Shown here piece by piece: positions 23,253 to 34,300 of a DNA stretch of 64,000 nucleotides. The position numbers and the translations under genes were made by a program. The stretch is from Tetrapyrgos nigripes (taxonomy: Eukaryota > Basidiomycota > Agaricomycetes > Agaricales > Campanellaceae), in assembly GCA_013368315.1 (NCBI GenBank), contig JAACJM010000050.1, positions 310,001 through 374,000 on the forward strand, given 5' to 3'. The number at the start of each line of letters is the position of its first letter. Positions within the stretch are counted from its first letter, which is position 1. The notes under the pieces were generated by a model that did no database searches, was not told the DNA's origin, and saw only the letters and a program-made list of their open reading frames with translations.

Positions 23253-25444
23253 TCACTTACTCCCTCGTCCGTCTTTCTCAGATACACGACCTACACTGGC
23301 GGTAGGATCTTGAACTGCTCCCAGGCTGAGCAAATTGTCTGCAAACTTTGGAGATAAATAAGGGTTCAGCAGTGTGGGTATGCGGTAACCAGTAATGTAT
23401 AATTGGGACACATAATTTGGAGCAGTCTGCCATATCATGAGTGATGATGAAGTATGAAATCGGCACACCTCTCTGCAATCATAACCACCGGTGCCTGCAG
23501 ATGACAAGCTGGAATATGCGGAAACGCGCTATTATCAGCAATCCGAAGCTTCTTGACCCCATGAACCCTCAACTCGTCATCGACCACACCCTTCTGATTT
23601 TCGTCGTCCATCCTGCACGACGAAGAATAATGATATGTGCTCATGATATTGTCCCGTACGAAATCGTCTAACGCCTTGTTATCCGTACCGGATGGAACAA
23701 ACAAGTCATCCAAGGGATAACCAGACGCTCAGACGTTGGAGGCCAACATCAATGCAAGTTTCATCGCCTTCTGGAGAGGTACGCGATCAGCTTCATTAGT
23801 GAGCGTTCCAATGTCCCATAAAGGCTGCTGCCGAGGGTCCGACGAAGTCAATTGTACGGATCCGTAAGACTGAGGACGCAAAACCGTGCATAGGTATGTA
23901 AACCCTCCAAAAGATTTCGCAATCCCGTCAAATTGTTGATCAGTGGCGTTAACGGATAAAAACATGACTTCGATATCCGGGATGTTCGATGGCTTGCTAG
24001 CGTCCAGTTCCCCAGGTTCCATGGAGTACAATTGGGTGTTATCATCCAGAAGAGCGGAGCGAAGGACAACGTCGGCTTGCTGGACTTGTTGTCCGAGAAT
24101 TCCTTTCCCGTTCAGGATGTACTTGAGAAATTGACCCACGGCCGTCAAGGGCTTGCCCATAAGAACCTCGATACTGTTATCCAAAAGAGCTTTGAACATA
24201 ATAGGCACGCTGATGTGATCTTGCTATTGGCAACGTCGGTCACTAAGATGAAGTTCAACCAGTAAAAATCTGCTTACAAAACGAGCCCCAACGCCAGGGA
24301 GATCTTTGAACACCTTCACTCCAATTTCTTTCAGAGGTCTCTCAGGTCCAATGCCGCTAGTGATGACTGGGTCAGCTTCCGAAAGAAAGGACTAGATATA
24401 GCTGAACGTACCTGAAAAGGAGAATTTGAGGGGTCGCGACCGCACCTGCGCAGAGAATGACTTCCCGGGTTGCAGTGACGTGATACCGCTGCGTTACATC
24501 AGATTCTACTTCGATGAAAACACCGTTGACTTCCAATGGATTGCCGTCCTTGATGTCGAGAGACGTGCAAATGGTCCCGGTACAGATGTTTAGATTCCGT
24601 CTGCGAGAAACGAGAGAACGAGGGAGGAAAGCAGCGTCTGTGGAACATCGATGGTTTTCACGATCAATAGTAGCGTCAAGAGGAGTGCAGGCAACAACGG
24701 GCGCGCCAGGATCATTTGCTTCAGTAAGAAGAGGTACACCAAATTCTGTTGCAATTTTGACGTTGCTTTATAGAGTAAACATAGTGAGCCAAAGAATGAT
24801 AATGGAGAAAACGGTGTAACTTACGTCCTGACACTAGCAAAATGCTCCTTCACTGACTGATTCTGCCAAGGCCCTGAGGAAACGAAATATGTGAGAAACA
24901 TTTGGAGAGCAGAATTCCGGTCATACCTTCAATACCGCGTGAGGGTGAAGTACCATGAGAGAGGGAATCCTCACTCTTCTTGAAGAAGGGCTCAACATGC
25001 TGCCAGCTCCAATTCTTCCTTCCAGCATCCTGCCAAGCATTATACTCGCCAGGCACAGAGCGGTGATAAATGAGCCCGTTAATCTTCGTCGACCCTCCAA
25101 GTGCTTTCCCAGTCACCATTGTGAGTTGCCATTCAACGCTTGAAGAGGAGCCGACTGCCATTTATACACTGGTGCTTTCTGGTCGGAAAAGTTACTAGAG
25201 ACGAGAGGAACGGATGAAAGCCAGCTGTCAACGACTGGTCCTCGTTCGATGAGGAGGACTGAGTTCTTTGGATTTTCACTAAGACGAGAAGCCATAACAC
25301 AACCAGCAGTTCCACCTGTGCATTTGGAATCCAGATAAAGATGTCGTGTCGTGAGAAGGTTTCAGGAGACACTTACCTCCGATGACTATGCTTGGAAGAA
25401 ACATCTTTCGCAGTCTTCACTGGGTAACACGCGAAGGGAGACAT
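23253..25444 (-). pseudogene. GMC oxidoreductase pseudogene
   Basis: Clear glucose-methanol-choline oxidoreductase (aryl-alcohol/glucose oxidase type): N-terminal FAD site IVIGG split by an intron from GTAGCVMASRLSENP, then LLIERG, MVTGKALGGSTKINGLIYHR, GEYNAWQDAGRKNWSW, later LQAPVVMIAER, and C-terminal histidine-containing HYSSSC. Such enzymes are FAD-dependent, usually secreted, and feed H2O2 to lignin decay. Damage: the frame is lost near 25113-25125 between KWQSAP and the GKALGG block. An in-frame TGA sits at 23729-23731 (after MLASNV) with homologous sequence continuing past it (YPLDDLFVPSGT). The N-terminal join near 25385 also looks shifted. Several introns remain, so it decayed in place. 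Confidence 0.85.
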
Positions 25445-25707
25445 GCCCGTAAATTGTAGGTGAAAAGAAGAATCATTGAGTCCAAATTTGGTACACGTGC
25501 GCTAATCCATCAATTTCCCGACATCATAGATCCCGTTCGGTGTAAGTATCCGGAGGACTTATTTGTAGCGAGGCTTACCATGAACAGGAAGTGGAAGGAT
25601 GAAAACCATTCTCGGCCAATTCTCGACTGTCCCTTTGCTTTCCCACGTACTCCATTCTGGCGCCGGGTGGAAACGGTCATTGAATAGTCTAAAATGCAAA
25701 GTACATA

Positions 25708-26766
25708 CAGACGACTCCCTCCTAGGCCATACCCCTAAATCACCCCTCCAAAGTATGGGTTATGAGGGAGTATGGGCCATGAGGAAGTCCGATTTTTTCG
25801 GACCCAAATCCGACATTTATTATTTTTATCTACATAAAGTATGAGGATGCACAAACAGAATAGATTACTACTTTGAACGCTGGAAGAATTGAGTGATCTG
25901 AGTGTCATGCATGGCATGCGTGGCTTCCAGACGAGTTTGGCGGCCAAAAGAAGCCAAGATTACTTCAAGCTTCCGAGCAAATGGCTCATCAATCTCATGG
26001 GTGTAACGTTGCAGGACGGAAACTGCCTCCATAGCCTCCCGACGACTTGGCCTATCCTCTAGTGGAGCATCATCATCCGCATCATCATCCCCTCCATTGA
26101 TTTCACTATTCTCGCGAGCTTCTTGAGCCTCCTGAACAGCGATACAAATGTTCTGAAGATGCCATTTCATAGTCAGAAGCTGCCTCCAACTTCTCCAGTA
26201 TGATTTCTTCATCAACAGTGTTGCCTTCATGATCCAACCACCTCTCTTCCTCCTCTGAGAGCAGCTCTCTCCTGTCTAACCTTCCTGCCAGCTCATCCTT
26301 CTTTGTGGTGATAGACTCCTGGAGTTTGTTTAAGCCAGCTCTAATCAAGTTGAGTGAGGTTTCTGTTTTGGATGACTTTTGAGATTTTTTTGTGTCTGCG
26401 TCACTGCTGGATTTTTTTGGAGGCATAGCGAGAGGGATTTGGGGGCTTGTTTGAGGTGGAGCGACCGTAGCTACACCCACAATAAGTGAAGGCCGCTTAG
26501 TGGTGGCGGCGGTGGTGGCAGCGGCGGCGCCCGCTGCTTTCTTGTTCTCAAAATTCTATTAAATCTGGTACATATATGTATTGTTTCGGAGCGACTACAG
26601 ATTGTTACGCATAAGTATGGCCTATGAGATCCCCAAAAAGGTATGGGGTATGGGGTATGGGAATGGTATGGCCTATGCCATAGGAACGTATTTGGGATCC
26701 CCAAAAATATATGGGGTATGAGAGAGTATGGGCTAATGGGGGTATGGTCTAGGAGGGAGTCGTCTG
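25708..26766. mobile_element. pogo/Tc1-mariner-like DNA transposon, internally reduced
   Basis: Terminal inverted repeats start CAGACGACTCCCTCCTAG at both ends (left 25708, right ending 26766 as the reverse complement), followed by a CCATACCCC block and several TATGGG/CCATAC subterminal repeats. TA dinucleotides flank both ends (25706-25707 and 26767-26768), the target-site duplication of Tc1/mariner/pogo elements. At 1059 bp it is too short for a full transposase and carries only a rearranged piece of one. Confidence 0.8.
25868..26480 (-). pseudogene. Remnant of a CENP-B/pogo-like DDE transposase
   Basis: Two overlapping frames, 26480-26106 and 26230-25868, form one broken gene inside the element. 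The first contains the coiled LNKLQESITTKKDELAGRLD and EEERWLDHEGNTVDEEI typical of the N-terminal region of pogo-type proteins. The second holds the C-terminal tail (RPSRREAMEAVSVLQRYTHE, FARKLEVILASFGRQTRLE, TQITQFFQ). The helix-turn-helix and DDE core between them are missing and the frames are shifted by one base. It cannot encode an active transposase. Confidence 0.6.
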
Positions 26767-26850
26767 TAACTGAAAGTGCGATGAACACCAAAATATACTG
26801 ATATTTAGTTTGTAATTTACGGTTTTCTGAACACCATCGCACAGCTATCA

Positions 26851-27864
26851 TCAACATTTAAATTGATCCGAGGCACCGAATACCGCGATGTCATTGAAAT
26901 ATTCGTTATAAGGAGCATCGACACATTTGTAGTTGTCAGGACCATTCCCACCATGAGGTCCGACATGAGGACAATGAGCCTAGAGAATTGCGAGCCGCCG
27001 TCAGCTGCGATACTCCAAAGGCCAAAGGATGGATGGACACTTACAACAGGATTGACACCAGTAAGAACCGCATGAATAGTGCGACAGACGATATTATCAC
27101 CCCAGACTTCATCAAAGGTACCAAAAGGTTTCAAAGTGAGTTAAGCGATACAATCCAACACGGAGCTGTATTGCTGGTTGGAATCCGTGCAGCGCTGTTG
27201 GATGGTAGGGCATAGTGCTGCAGCAATAGACCCTTCCTGGATCAGAAGACTGCTAAAGTCGACACCGGTACCGACTTTGGTCCATGCTTGAAGGTTGGGA
27301 ATCCAGGCGTCGTAGTCTTGGACTAGGCCTTGGTCGTCAAAGTGCCAGAAAGCAATCTATAGAGATGGTATTCATCAGCATTCTGAGAATACGAAAATAG
27401 AGAAAGATACATGCCTGCTTCAGGGCAGTGGTGTTTGAAGCGTCGAGTAATTGTCCAGTTGTAATATCCACTGTGCCAGTCTTCAGATAAACAGTCGAAG
27501 CAGCGACGTTAGGACACCCCGAGGTGAATTCCGCGATTTGGGCTTCATATATCGCAGCGCCAGTAGGACTTTGCTGGGGAGTAGGAGCAAGAGCAAAGAA
27601 ATACTCTGTACTCTCCTTGAATCCGGTAAAGTTGCCGAGAGGGGTGACACGTCCTCGTGCGTCCTGACTGAAGAGACCAGGAGGTACAGCTGCACCTCCT
27701 TGTTGGAGAATGGGTACATTGTGAGGGTAAATAGTAAGGTTATAGATAGACTGGATCGTGTTGAGATTACGAGTGGCCCAGTCTGTGTTAGTCTGGGCCA
27801 AGACGAATCCAGATGCTGCAAGGAGGAGGGCGAGGCATGAAAGACTCGAAGGGGACATGTGCAC
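26851..27864 (-). pseudogene. Secreted agaricomycete protein (NTF2/SnoaL-like?) with nonsense codon
   Basis: Three exons, 27864-27415, 27356-27045 and 26979-26851, make 296 codons. An obvious signal peptide (LSCLALLLAASGFVLAQ) is followed by WATRNLNTIQSIYNLTIYP, LGNFTGFKESTEYFFAL and FTSGCPNVAASTVYL. This matches a widespread family of secreted basidiomycete proteins of unknown function, often found in wood-decay species; an NTF2-like fold is only a guess. Two features stand out: intron 1 (27414-27357) has a GC-AG boundary (CAG/GCATGT), and an in-frame TAA at 27141-27143 interrupts conserved sequence (after DCIA, before LTLKPFGTFDEVWGDN). CAA to TAA explains it. The C-terminal CPHVGPHGG block remains readable. 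Confidence 0.7.
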
Positions 27865-27904
27865 GTTGAGGAAATGGGCAAAAACGCTTCATCCTTTTGT
27901 TCTT

Positions 27905-28058
27905 TTATTGCAATTTGCAAAACTAATGGTTTGATCAAAAAAAAAAAAAGAAGTTTCAAACCCTTGAGCAACGTTAGACCAGTCCGATCGCTGTCCGAAA
28001 CGATACTGCAAATTGCAATAAGTTGACGGACTGGTTGACGTTGCTCAAGGGTTTGAAA
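27905..28058. repeat. Interleaved inverted repeats (A-B-A'-B')
   Basis: Arm A (TTATTGCAATTTGCA, 27905-27919) pairs with A' (28007-28021). Arm B (27954-27986, starting TTTCAAACCCTTGAGC) pairs with B' (28027-28058) with about two differences. The two pairs overlap, so they cannot both form simple nested hairpins. An A13 tract lies between A and B. It sits just upstream of the secreted-protein pseudogene. Confidence 0.75.
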
Positions 28059-29526
28059 TAGACTCGTAACCAGTTGCTGTGGTGCAAGCTTTTTTGATGA
28101 CAGTCGATCAAAGTCGATCAAAGCGTTTGCGAAGCGACTGGGGCAGAATCCGGCACTTTTGTGAGGTCACGGAAATATCACGTGATTGTTTTGACTTAGC
28201 CAAAATTTCGACCACAGTCGCAGAAACATGGTCCAGTATCTTAGCGTACAGTGTCCGAGTTGTATCCAGGTCGTTTAGAATAAGAATCAAAAGATTATAC
28301 CGTTTTCCGAATGTGCATAAGTGGCCGTTTACCCGAGATATGTACATCCAGACATTTACAGGTGGAGAATAGGGGTCTATGTCTCATCTCTCTCTCTACA
28401 TCCACTATGTACCAAGACGAGGGCACCCAAATGTTCCTGAAGGCCCAAAAACCATCTGAGTCTGTACAACATAGTGGAACAAGGCACACACTTGGTATAG
28501 ACCATGTATAACTAATGTGCTCCTATCCACAAGTTTTTTCAAATTCTGAAAGGAAATGCATGGCAGTGAACTAGCAGACTTGTCTTACCTTCATGTTCAA
28601 AGGCAAAGGGAAAGCGAAGGACAACAGATCCTTTCGCGTTTCTGGATCTGCCTGGAGGAGTGCACCATTGTTGTTTTGGCAGGGCAGGCAATGTCAAACT
28701 GACCCTGACAATGATGCAGAGCTGCCAGACACTCCATCAGCTCCTCCAGGTCAGAAAAGGCAGGCCAGCCTCTGGTGCCAGTGGTAGAACAATGGGTACC
28801 AGAATGCAAGAGTCCTTCCACTGCTGGTTGGCACATCATACATGGTGGTCACTCCTCTCAAGATGTTCTGACCCGCCTTCTCCTGATGAGCTCATAGTCC
28901 AGGAATCCCCCAAAGTCAGCATAAGGTTTCGCTAGCTATAGCGAGTCTTCTAGAGTCAAGAATCAGCATATTTTGCGTGCTCATGGTAGTGCTGAAGTGA
29001 TGAGACATGGATGTAATCAAGGACACGTAGCGTGGGAACAGAGGCAAATTTTGAGAAACAGAAAACAGTGTTGTCTTTGTATTTTCATTCTAGATGACCT
29101 AGTTACAACTCATACACTGTATGTGTAGATACTGGACCATGTTTCTGTGACAGTGTCAGGAACTGTGTTTGCAAGAAGAGAGTCAGTTGTTAAATGAGTA
29201 AGTACACACCCAATGTAGTCGTCTAAATGGTCCCTCAGGCTTGTAAACCACTAGGCAGTTGTGATCCAGTCTGTAACACGAGATATTGATGCGGGAAGTA
29301 GGCTTTGCTGTTGGAATGATTAGCTTCAGAAGTTGTAACTTGCAAACTTGGATTTGAAAAATATCGGGACTGGGGTACATGTAGATGTAGCTACTGTATA
29401 TATACTGTAAGTATGAGTCAATATGAGTCAGAAAGACTCAAGTACATGTGTTGTACATGTGTCACAAGGTAGACAAGTCAATATGAGTCAGAATGAAAAT
29501 AGGGAAAAGCATGGAAAAATGAGAGA
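28059..29526. other. Non-coding relic DNA
   Basis: No convincing gene. The stretch 28157-28216 (TTGTTTTGACTTAGCC core) recurs inverted at about 37196-37255, on the far side of the palindromic element. The rest is AT-rich with a short TATATA/TGTACATGT-rich part near 29385-29465. Confidence 0.4.
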
Positions 29527-29665
29527 TGTCACGAACTGCTACAGTTCTTTGTCCTCCTTCCTCTTCTACTTCATTATTGAACCCATTTTCTGATCATTCG
29601 TCTATTGCATTTCCTCGATAAACCTTTTAAATCTTATATTACTGACTTTGAACCTTATAAGACCT

Positions 29666-29923
29666 TGTAGTAGTTAACTCTCCTTATTCACTCTCCTCAC
29701 TCTCCTTATTCACATCTCCACTTTCCTCTGTGCTTTAGACACTCCTCGACTCCTACTTCGACTCCTACACTCCTTACTTATCCTATTTTCATCATAGTAC
29801 TCCTTTTTGCATTAGTATTTATACTTAGGCTTTCAGTAGTATTTTCCTCAGTCAAATCAACTCTTATTTTCTATCTAAAGTCGTCTTTAAGTCTACTTAA
29901 GGGATTAGTCCAAGTCCCTTACA
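29666..29923 (+). repeat. 5' LTR of Ty3/gypsy element
   Basis: 258 bp from TGTAGTAG to CCCTTACA. It differs from the 3' LTR at six positions, all transitions, with no indels. Confidence 0.93.
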
Positions 29924-30012
29924 GTTTGATTTGACTTCTTTTTGAAAAAATCAGCTCAACTTACTCTCTTTTACGCCCTCTCATCTCTCTCTCACGCCAC
30001 TCCTATTCCATC

Positions 30013-31311
30013 ATGTCCCAAAACTGGACGTACTACAACACTCCAGCTCCCTCCTTTGATCCCCACACCGGCGCGGATACCACTGCTCCCGCTGTTGATC
30101 CCAACACACCCGCCAATATCAGCTTTGCTGAGTACGTTGCCATTGGTGAGGCCATCGACGCCATCAAAGATCTACAGGATTGGTGCACAGCCACCACCAC
30201 CACTCTCGACAACATTCAAACTCGTTTGACCAACCAGGACACCATCCTACATAACATCCAGGACGCTCAAACCAATACCGCTACGTCCATTCGCAACATC
30301 AAAGTCATCGTGACTAACCTTACTCAACAACCCTCCACCCAATCACTGACTACCGGCGATCAATTGGGTTCTACTTCGACTTCTACGTCTGATCCAACAG
30401 CGAACACTGCCTTCACGACATCTTCCTCCACTACCACGACATCCTCTTCTCAGAAACCCCCCACTTTCGAACTTCTGGATAAATTCAAAGGAAAGGCATC
30501 AGAGGTGGAATATTTTATAAGAGAAGTGAAGGATGCAATAGAGTTGTTGGGTGTATCTTTGCCTTTGGACAGGCAGAAATGTATTTGGATGGCTAGATTG
30601 TTGGGAGATGGTTCACCAAAACAATGGTATTTTTCTATCATGACTAGCGAACCAGACATTCTCAATTCTTTTGATGAGTTTGTTGAACGTTTCAAGGATC
30701 ATTTCGGGGACAGTAATCTCGAGTACAACGCTGAGATGAAACTCAAAAAGCTCAAGCAAACAGGCTCGGCTTCAGCATACGCCTCTCGATTCTCTGAATT
30801 GGTAGTTCATGTCGACTGGAGTGAATCCACGAAGATCAATCAATTTTACACCAACCTCAAAACCACTACCAAGGACTACATCAGCCAAACAAAACGCGAA
30901 AATCGTCCGAAGAAGTTCCTGGACTACAAAAAGTGGGTTATTGACATCGACAATTGTGTTCACGAATGTGAAGAAGAACACAAAGAAGAATCCCCTTCAA
31001 AATCCTCTTCATCCCCCTCCAAACCTACCAAAAACTCGAATTCTCACACTACTCCTCCTTCTAACAACTCTACCGCGAACTCTAGCCTTCCTCCTGGTGA
31101 GCCCATGCAAGTGGATGCTACCAAGACAGGCAAACCACACCCGAAACTATCGGACGAAGAGAAGAAGCGAAGGAAGGACTTAGGATTATGTGGTTACTGT
31201 GGTAAATGTGGCAAGGACATTGACAATTGTCCTAACAGATCTCCGTATGTTGTCAAACGTATGGAAGCGGCAAAAGCTGCTAGGGCTTCTTCCCAGTCGG
31301 GAAAAGCCTAA
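30013..31311 (+). CDS. gag: Gag-like protein of the Ty3/gypsy element
   Basis: Open frame of 432 codons from ATG 30013. A Thr/Ser-rich N-terminus precedes a retrotransposon Gag domain (FKGKASEVEYFIREVKDAIE, then KQWYFSIMT, FVERFKDHFGD, ASAYASRFSELV). Near the C-terminus there is one zinc knuckle, CGYCGKCGKDIDNC: spacing CX2CX4-X-X4C is kept but the histidine ligand position holds lysine. Gag packages the element RNA in virus-like particles. Pol follows in a different frame 27 nt after the Gag stop. Confidence 0.88.
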   Translation: MSQNWTYYNTPAPSFDPHTGADTTAPAVDPNTPANISFAEYVAIGEAIDAIKDLQDWCTATTTTLDNIQTRLTNQDTILHNIQDAQTNTATSIRNIKVIVTNLTQQPSTQSLTTGDQLGSTSTSTSDPTANTAFTTSSSTTTTSSSQKPPTFELLDKFKGKASEVEYFIREVKDAIELLGVSLPLDRQKCIWMARLLGDGSPKQWYFSIMTSEPDILNSFDEFVERFKDHFGDSNLEYNAEMKLKKLKQTGSASAYASRFSELVVHVDWSESTKINQFYTNLKTTTKDYISQTKRENRPKKFLDYKKWVIDIDNCVHECEEEHKEESPSKSSSSPSKPTKNSNSHTTPPSNNSTANSSLPPGEPMQVDATKTGKPHPKLSDEEKKRRKDLGLCGYCGKCGKDIDNCPNRSPYVVKRMEAAKAARASSQSGKA

Positions 31312-31337
31312 CCGGTTGCTCTAATCATACTCCAGAG

Positions 31338-34300
31338 TTGCTGGTTGGTGAAGGAGTACACCACCATCGCTTACCCACTCAATCGGGTCCGGCGACTAAG
31401 TTCGAAAGAACTATGGATGGCACCTGGCGTCCAATCTCTACGTATGCTTCTACTTATATCTTTTCCAATTCTCCCTTTTCTTCAAATCATTTTATCATTT
31501 CAGTTTTACTTCACTTTCCTGATCGTCCACCAATTCGTACTCACGCTTTGATTGATTCCGGTGCAACTGTTTCTTGTATCTCAGATTCTTTTTCATCTCG
31601 ACATTCACTTTCTCGATGTCTAAAGGACGTACCTGTTCCTGTTATGGCGGTTGATAACCGTCCTATCGCTTCTGGTCTTATCACCCAAGAAGTTATTTCC
31701 AGAATTCGTGTAGGATCTCATAATGAGGTTCTTCCTCTTACTGTTGTTTTGGTATCTTTTCCTATCATTCTTGGTTTGGATTGGCTTCATCATCATAATC
31801 CTGATATTGATTGGCACTCGAATTCTCTTTCTCTGCATTGTTGTGGCTTGACTCCAGTGTCCAGTACTACTGTTTATGCCAAAGGCTTTGGTCTCTCGCA
31901 TTCTCAGTCTGTTAATTCTACTCGCATTGGACTAGGCCTATATTTCCTTCTATTCAAGTTCCTTCATCTGATTGTATTTCTGATTCTTCAAATTGTACTT
32001 CTACAAGTTCTCTTTCTGATTCCGTTTCTTCATTACCTTCTCGATCTTTTCTCTCTGCGTTTATTCATCATAATGGTTATGGAAATTCTACTTCTACCAA
32101 ATTCACCATTCCTGCACAAGCATCGTTTAGCGTTCCTGACAACCTGGACGTCAAGATCCTTAATTCTCGACGGTTCTTTCAACAGTCTAAAGGTTGCCAA
32201 GTCGCTTATCTGCGATTTTACGACTCTACTTCCCCACACTTCATCAATTCCTTCTCCCCACCATCTTCCCCTGATTCCAAACCACCTCCTCCTGAACCAC
32301 CCCCACCCATTGGTCACAATCCACTCACCGATCCCAACGAAGACTTTTCCGAATACGTTCCTCCACATTACCGATCTTTCCTCGACTCCGTCTTTAAAGT
32401 TTCTGATTTCGATCACCTACCTGATCACTGTCATAACGACATCGAAATCGAGTTAGAGGAAGGAAAAACGCCACTGTTCGCGAGAATATATCGTCTTACC
32501 AAGCAGGAAAGGCAGGCAACTGCCGAGTACGTTCACAACAACCTTCGTCGTGGCCACATTCGGGCTTCTTCATCTTCTGCCGGGGCACCAATCCTATTCA
32601 TTCAGAAAAAGACTGGAGAAATCCGTCTTTGCGTTGACTACCGCAGACTTAACGCCATCACCAAGAAAAATCGCTATCCACTCCCTCTCGTTGATGACCT
32701 TATCGACTGTGTACGCAGTTGTAGTGTCTTCTCCATCATCAACTTGAAATCCACTTATGCTCATCTGCGCATACGTGAAGGTGACGAGTGGAAAACAGCG
32801 TTTCGCACACATCTTGGTCTGTTCGAACATCTCATCGTTCCGTATGGTCTTTCCAACGCTCCCGCTGCCCGGCAATCATTGATTCAGGAAGTTTTATCCG
32901 ACATCATCGATGTTTGCTGTGTCATTTACTTGGATGACATCTTGGTGTTTTCTCGATCTCAAGAGGAACATCAGGAACATGTTAGAATGGTCCTTGATTG
33001 TCTAGCCAAAGCTTCTTTGTACACCAACCCCAAGAAATGCGAATTTGACTGCTCCGAGGTCAAGTTCCTTGGTTACATCGTTAGTGCCGACAGACTCAAG
33101 ATGAACCCAAAGAAATTATCAACGATCGTCGACTGGCCCGAACCCACAAATCTCAAGCAACTCCAATCATTTCTCGGCTTCACCAATTTTTACCGACGCT
33201 TCATTGACGATTATTCTCGAATTGCCATTCCACTCACAGCTCTCACTCGCAAATCCCCTTCCTTTCATTTCAACGACTCTGCTAAATCTGCTTTCAATTT
33301 ACTTAAACACCTATTCACTACTGCTCCCGTTCTCCGGCATTTCCAGCCACAGCTTCCAATCACCCTCTCCACTGACGCCTCTGACTTCGCTATCTCCTCC
33401 GTACTCCAACAACCTGACTCTAATGGCCACCTTCACCCCGTCGCCTTCTATTCTCGAAAGCTAGCACCATCAGAGATCAATTACGACATACACAACAAGG
33501 AGCTTCTCGCCATCATTGACTCATTCAAAGAATTTCAGCATTGGCTCTCAGGCTCTCCCTCTCCCATCAAGGTTATTTGCGACCACAAAAACCTCGAGTA
33601 CTTCATGCGTTCTCAACTTCTTAACCGTTGACAAGCATGTTGGGCGTTATTTCTGTCAGAATTCGACTTTCAACTACATTGGGAACTGGGACATGGGAAT
33701 GTTGCAGATGCTGCGTCGAGAAGGGCTGATTATGTGCCGCAGGATGAGGATGAAGTGAAAAAGGCTCAGCTGCATATTGTTCTTTCTTCTTACAACACTT
33801 TTCCCCTTTTCCATGATGATCTGGCTTCTCCGCCATCACATTCTCTGAGCTCTCTTTCCACCATTGATGCTTTTTCAACTATTACTTTGGATAATTCTCA
33901 TTTATTGGATCAATTCCTTTCGGCTTTCAGGGAAGATATTGAGTGGCGAAAAGCAATTGCAACCGGCGATTCGTCCTTCAAACTCCACAACAATTTAGTT
34001 TTCCATAACAATTGACTCTACGTTCCTCCTTCCCTTCATTCCACCATCGTCTCCTCTCGTCACGACAGCGTCATCTCAGGACACCCAGGCCATACATGCA
34101 CATTCGCACTCGTTTCATGTGATTACTCATGGCCAGGAATGACTACATATATACGACGTTACGTTCAAGCTTGCGATACATGTTCCCGCATCAAAGCTCC
34201 TCGACACAAACCCTATGGTCTCCTCCAACCACTCTCCATTCCTAACTGTCCTTGGCAGGCCATTACCATGGATTTCATTGTCAAACTTCCAGAATCCCGC

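Noticed and set aside
28593..28935. Possible small gene starting MFKGKGKAKD
   Set aside because: Two short frames with no domain, inside relic DNA; no splice pattern.
31344..31551. Plus-strand frame overlapping the start of pol
   Set aside because: The protease signature DSGA is in the other frame.
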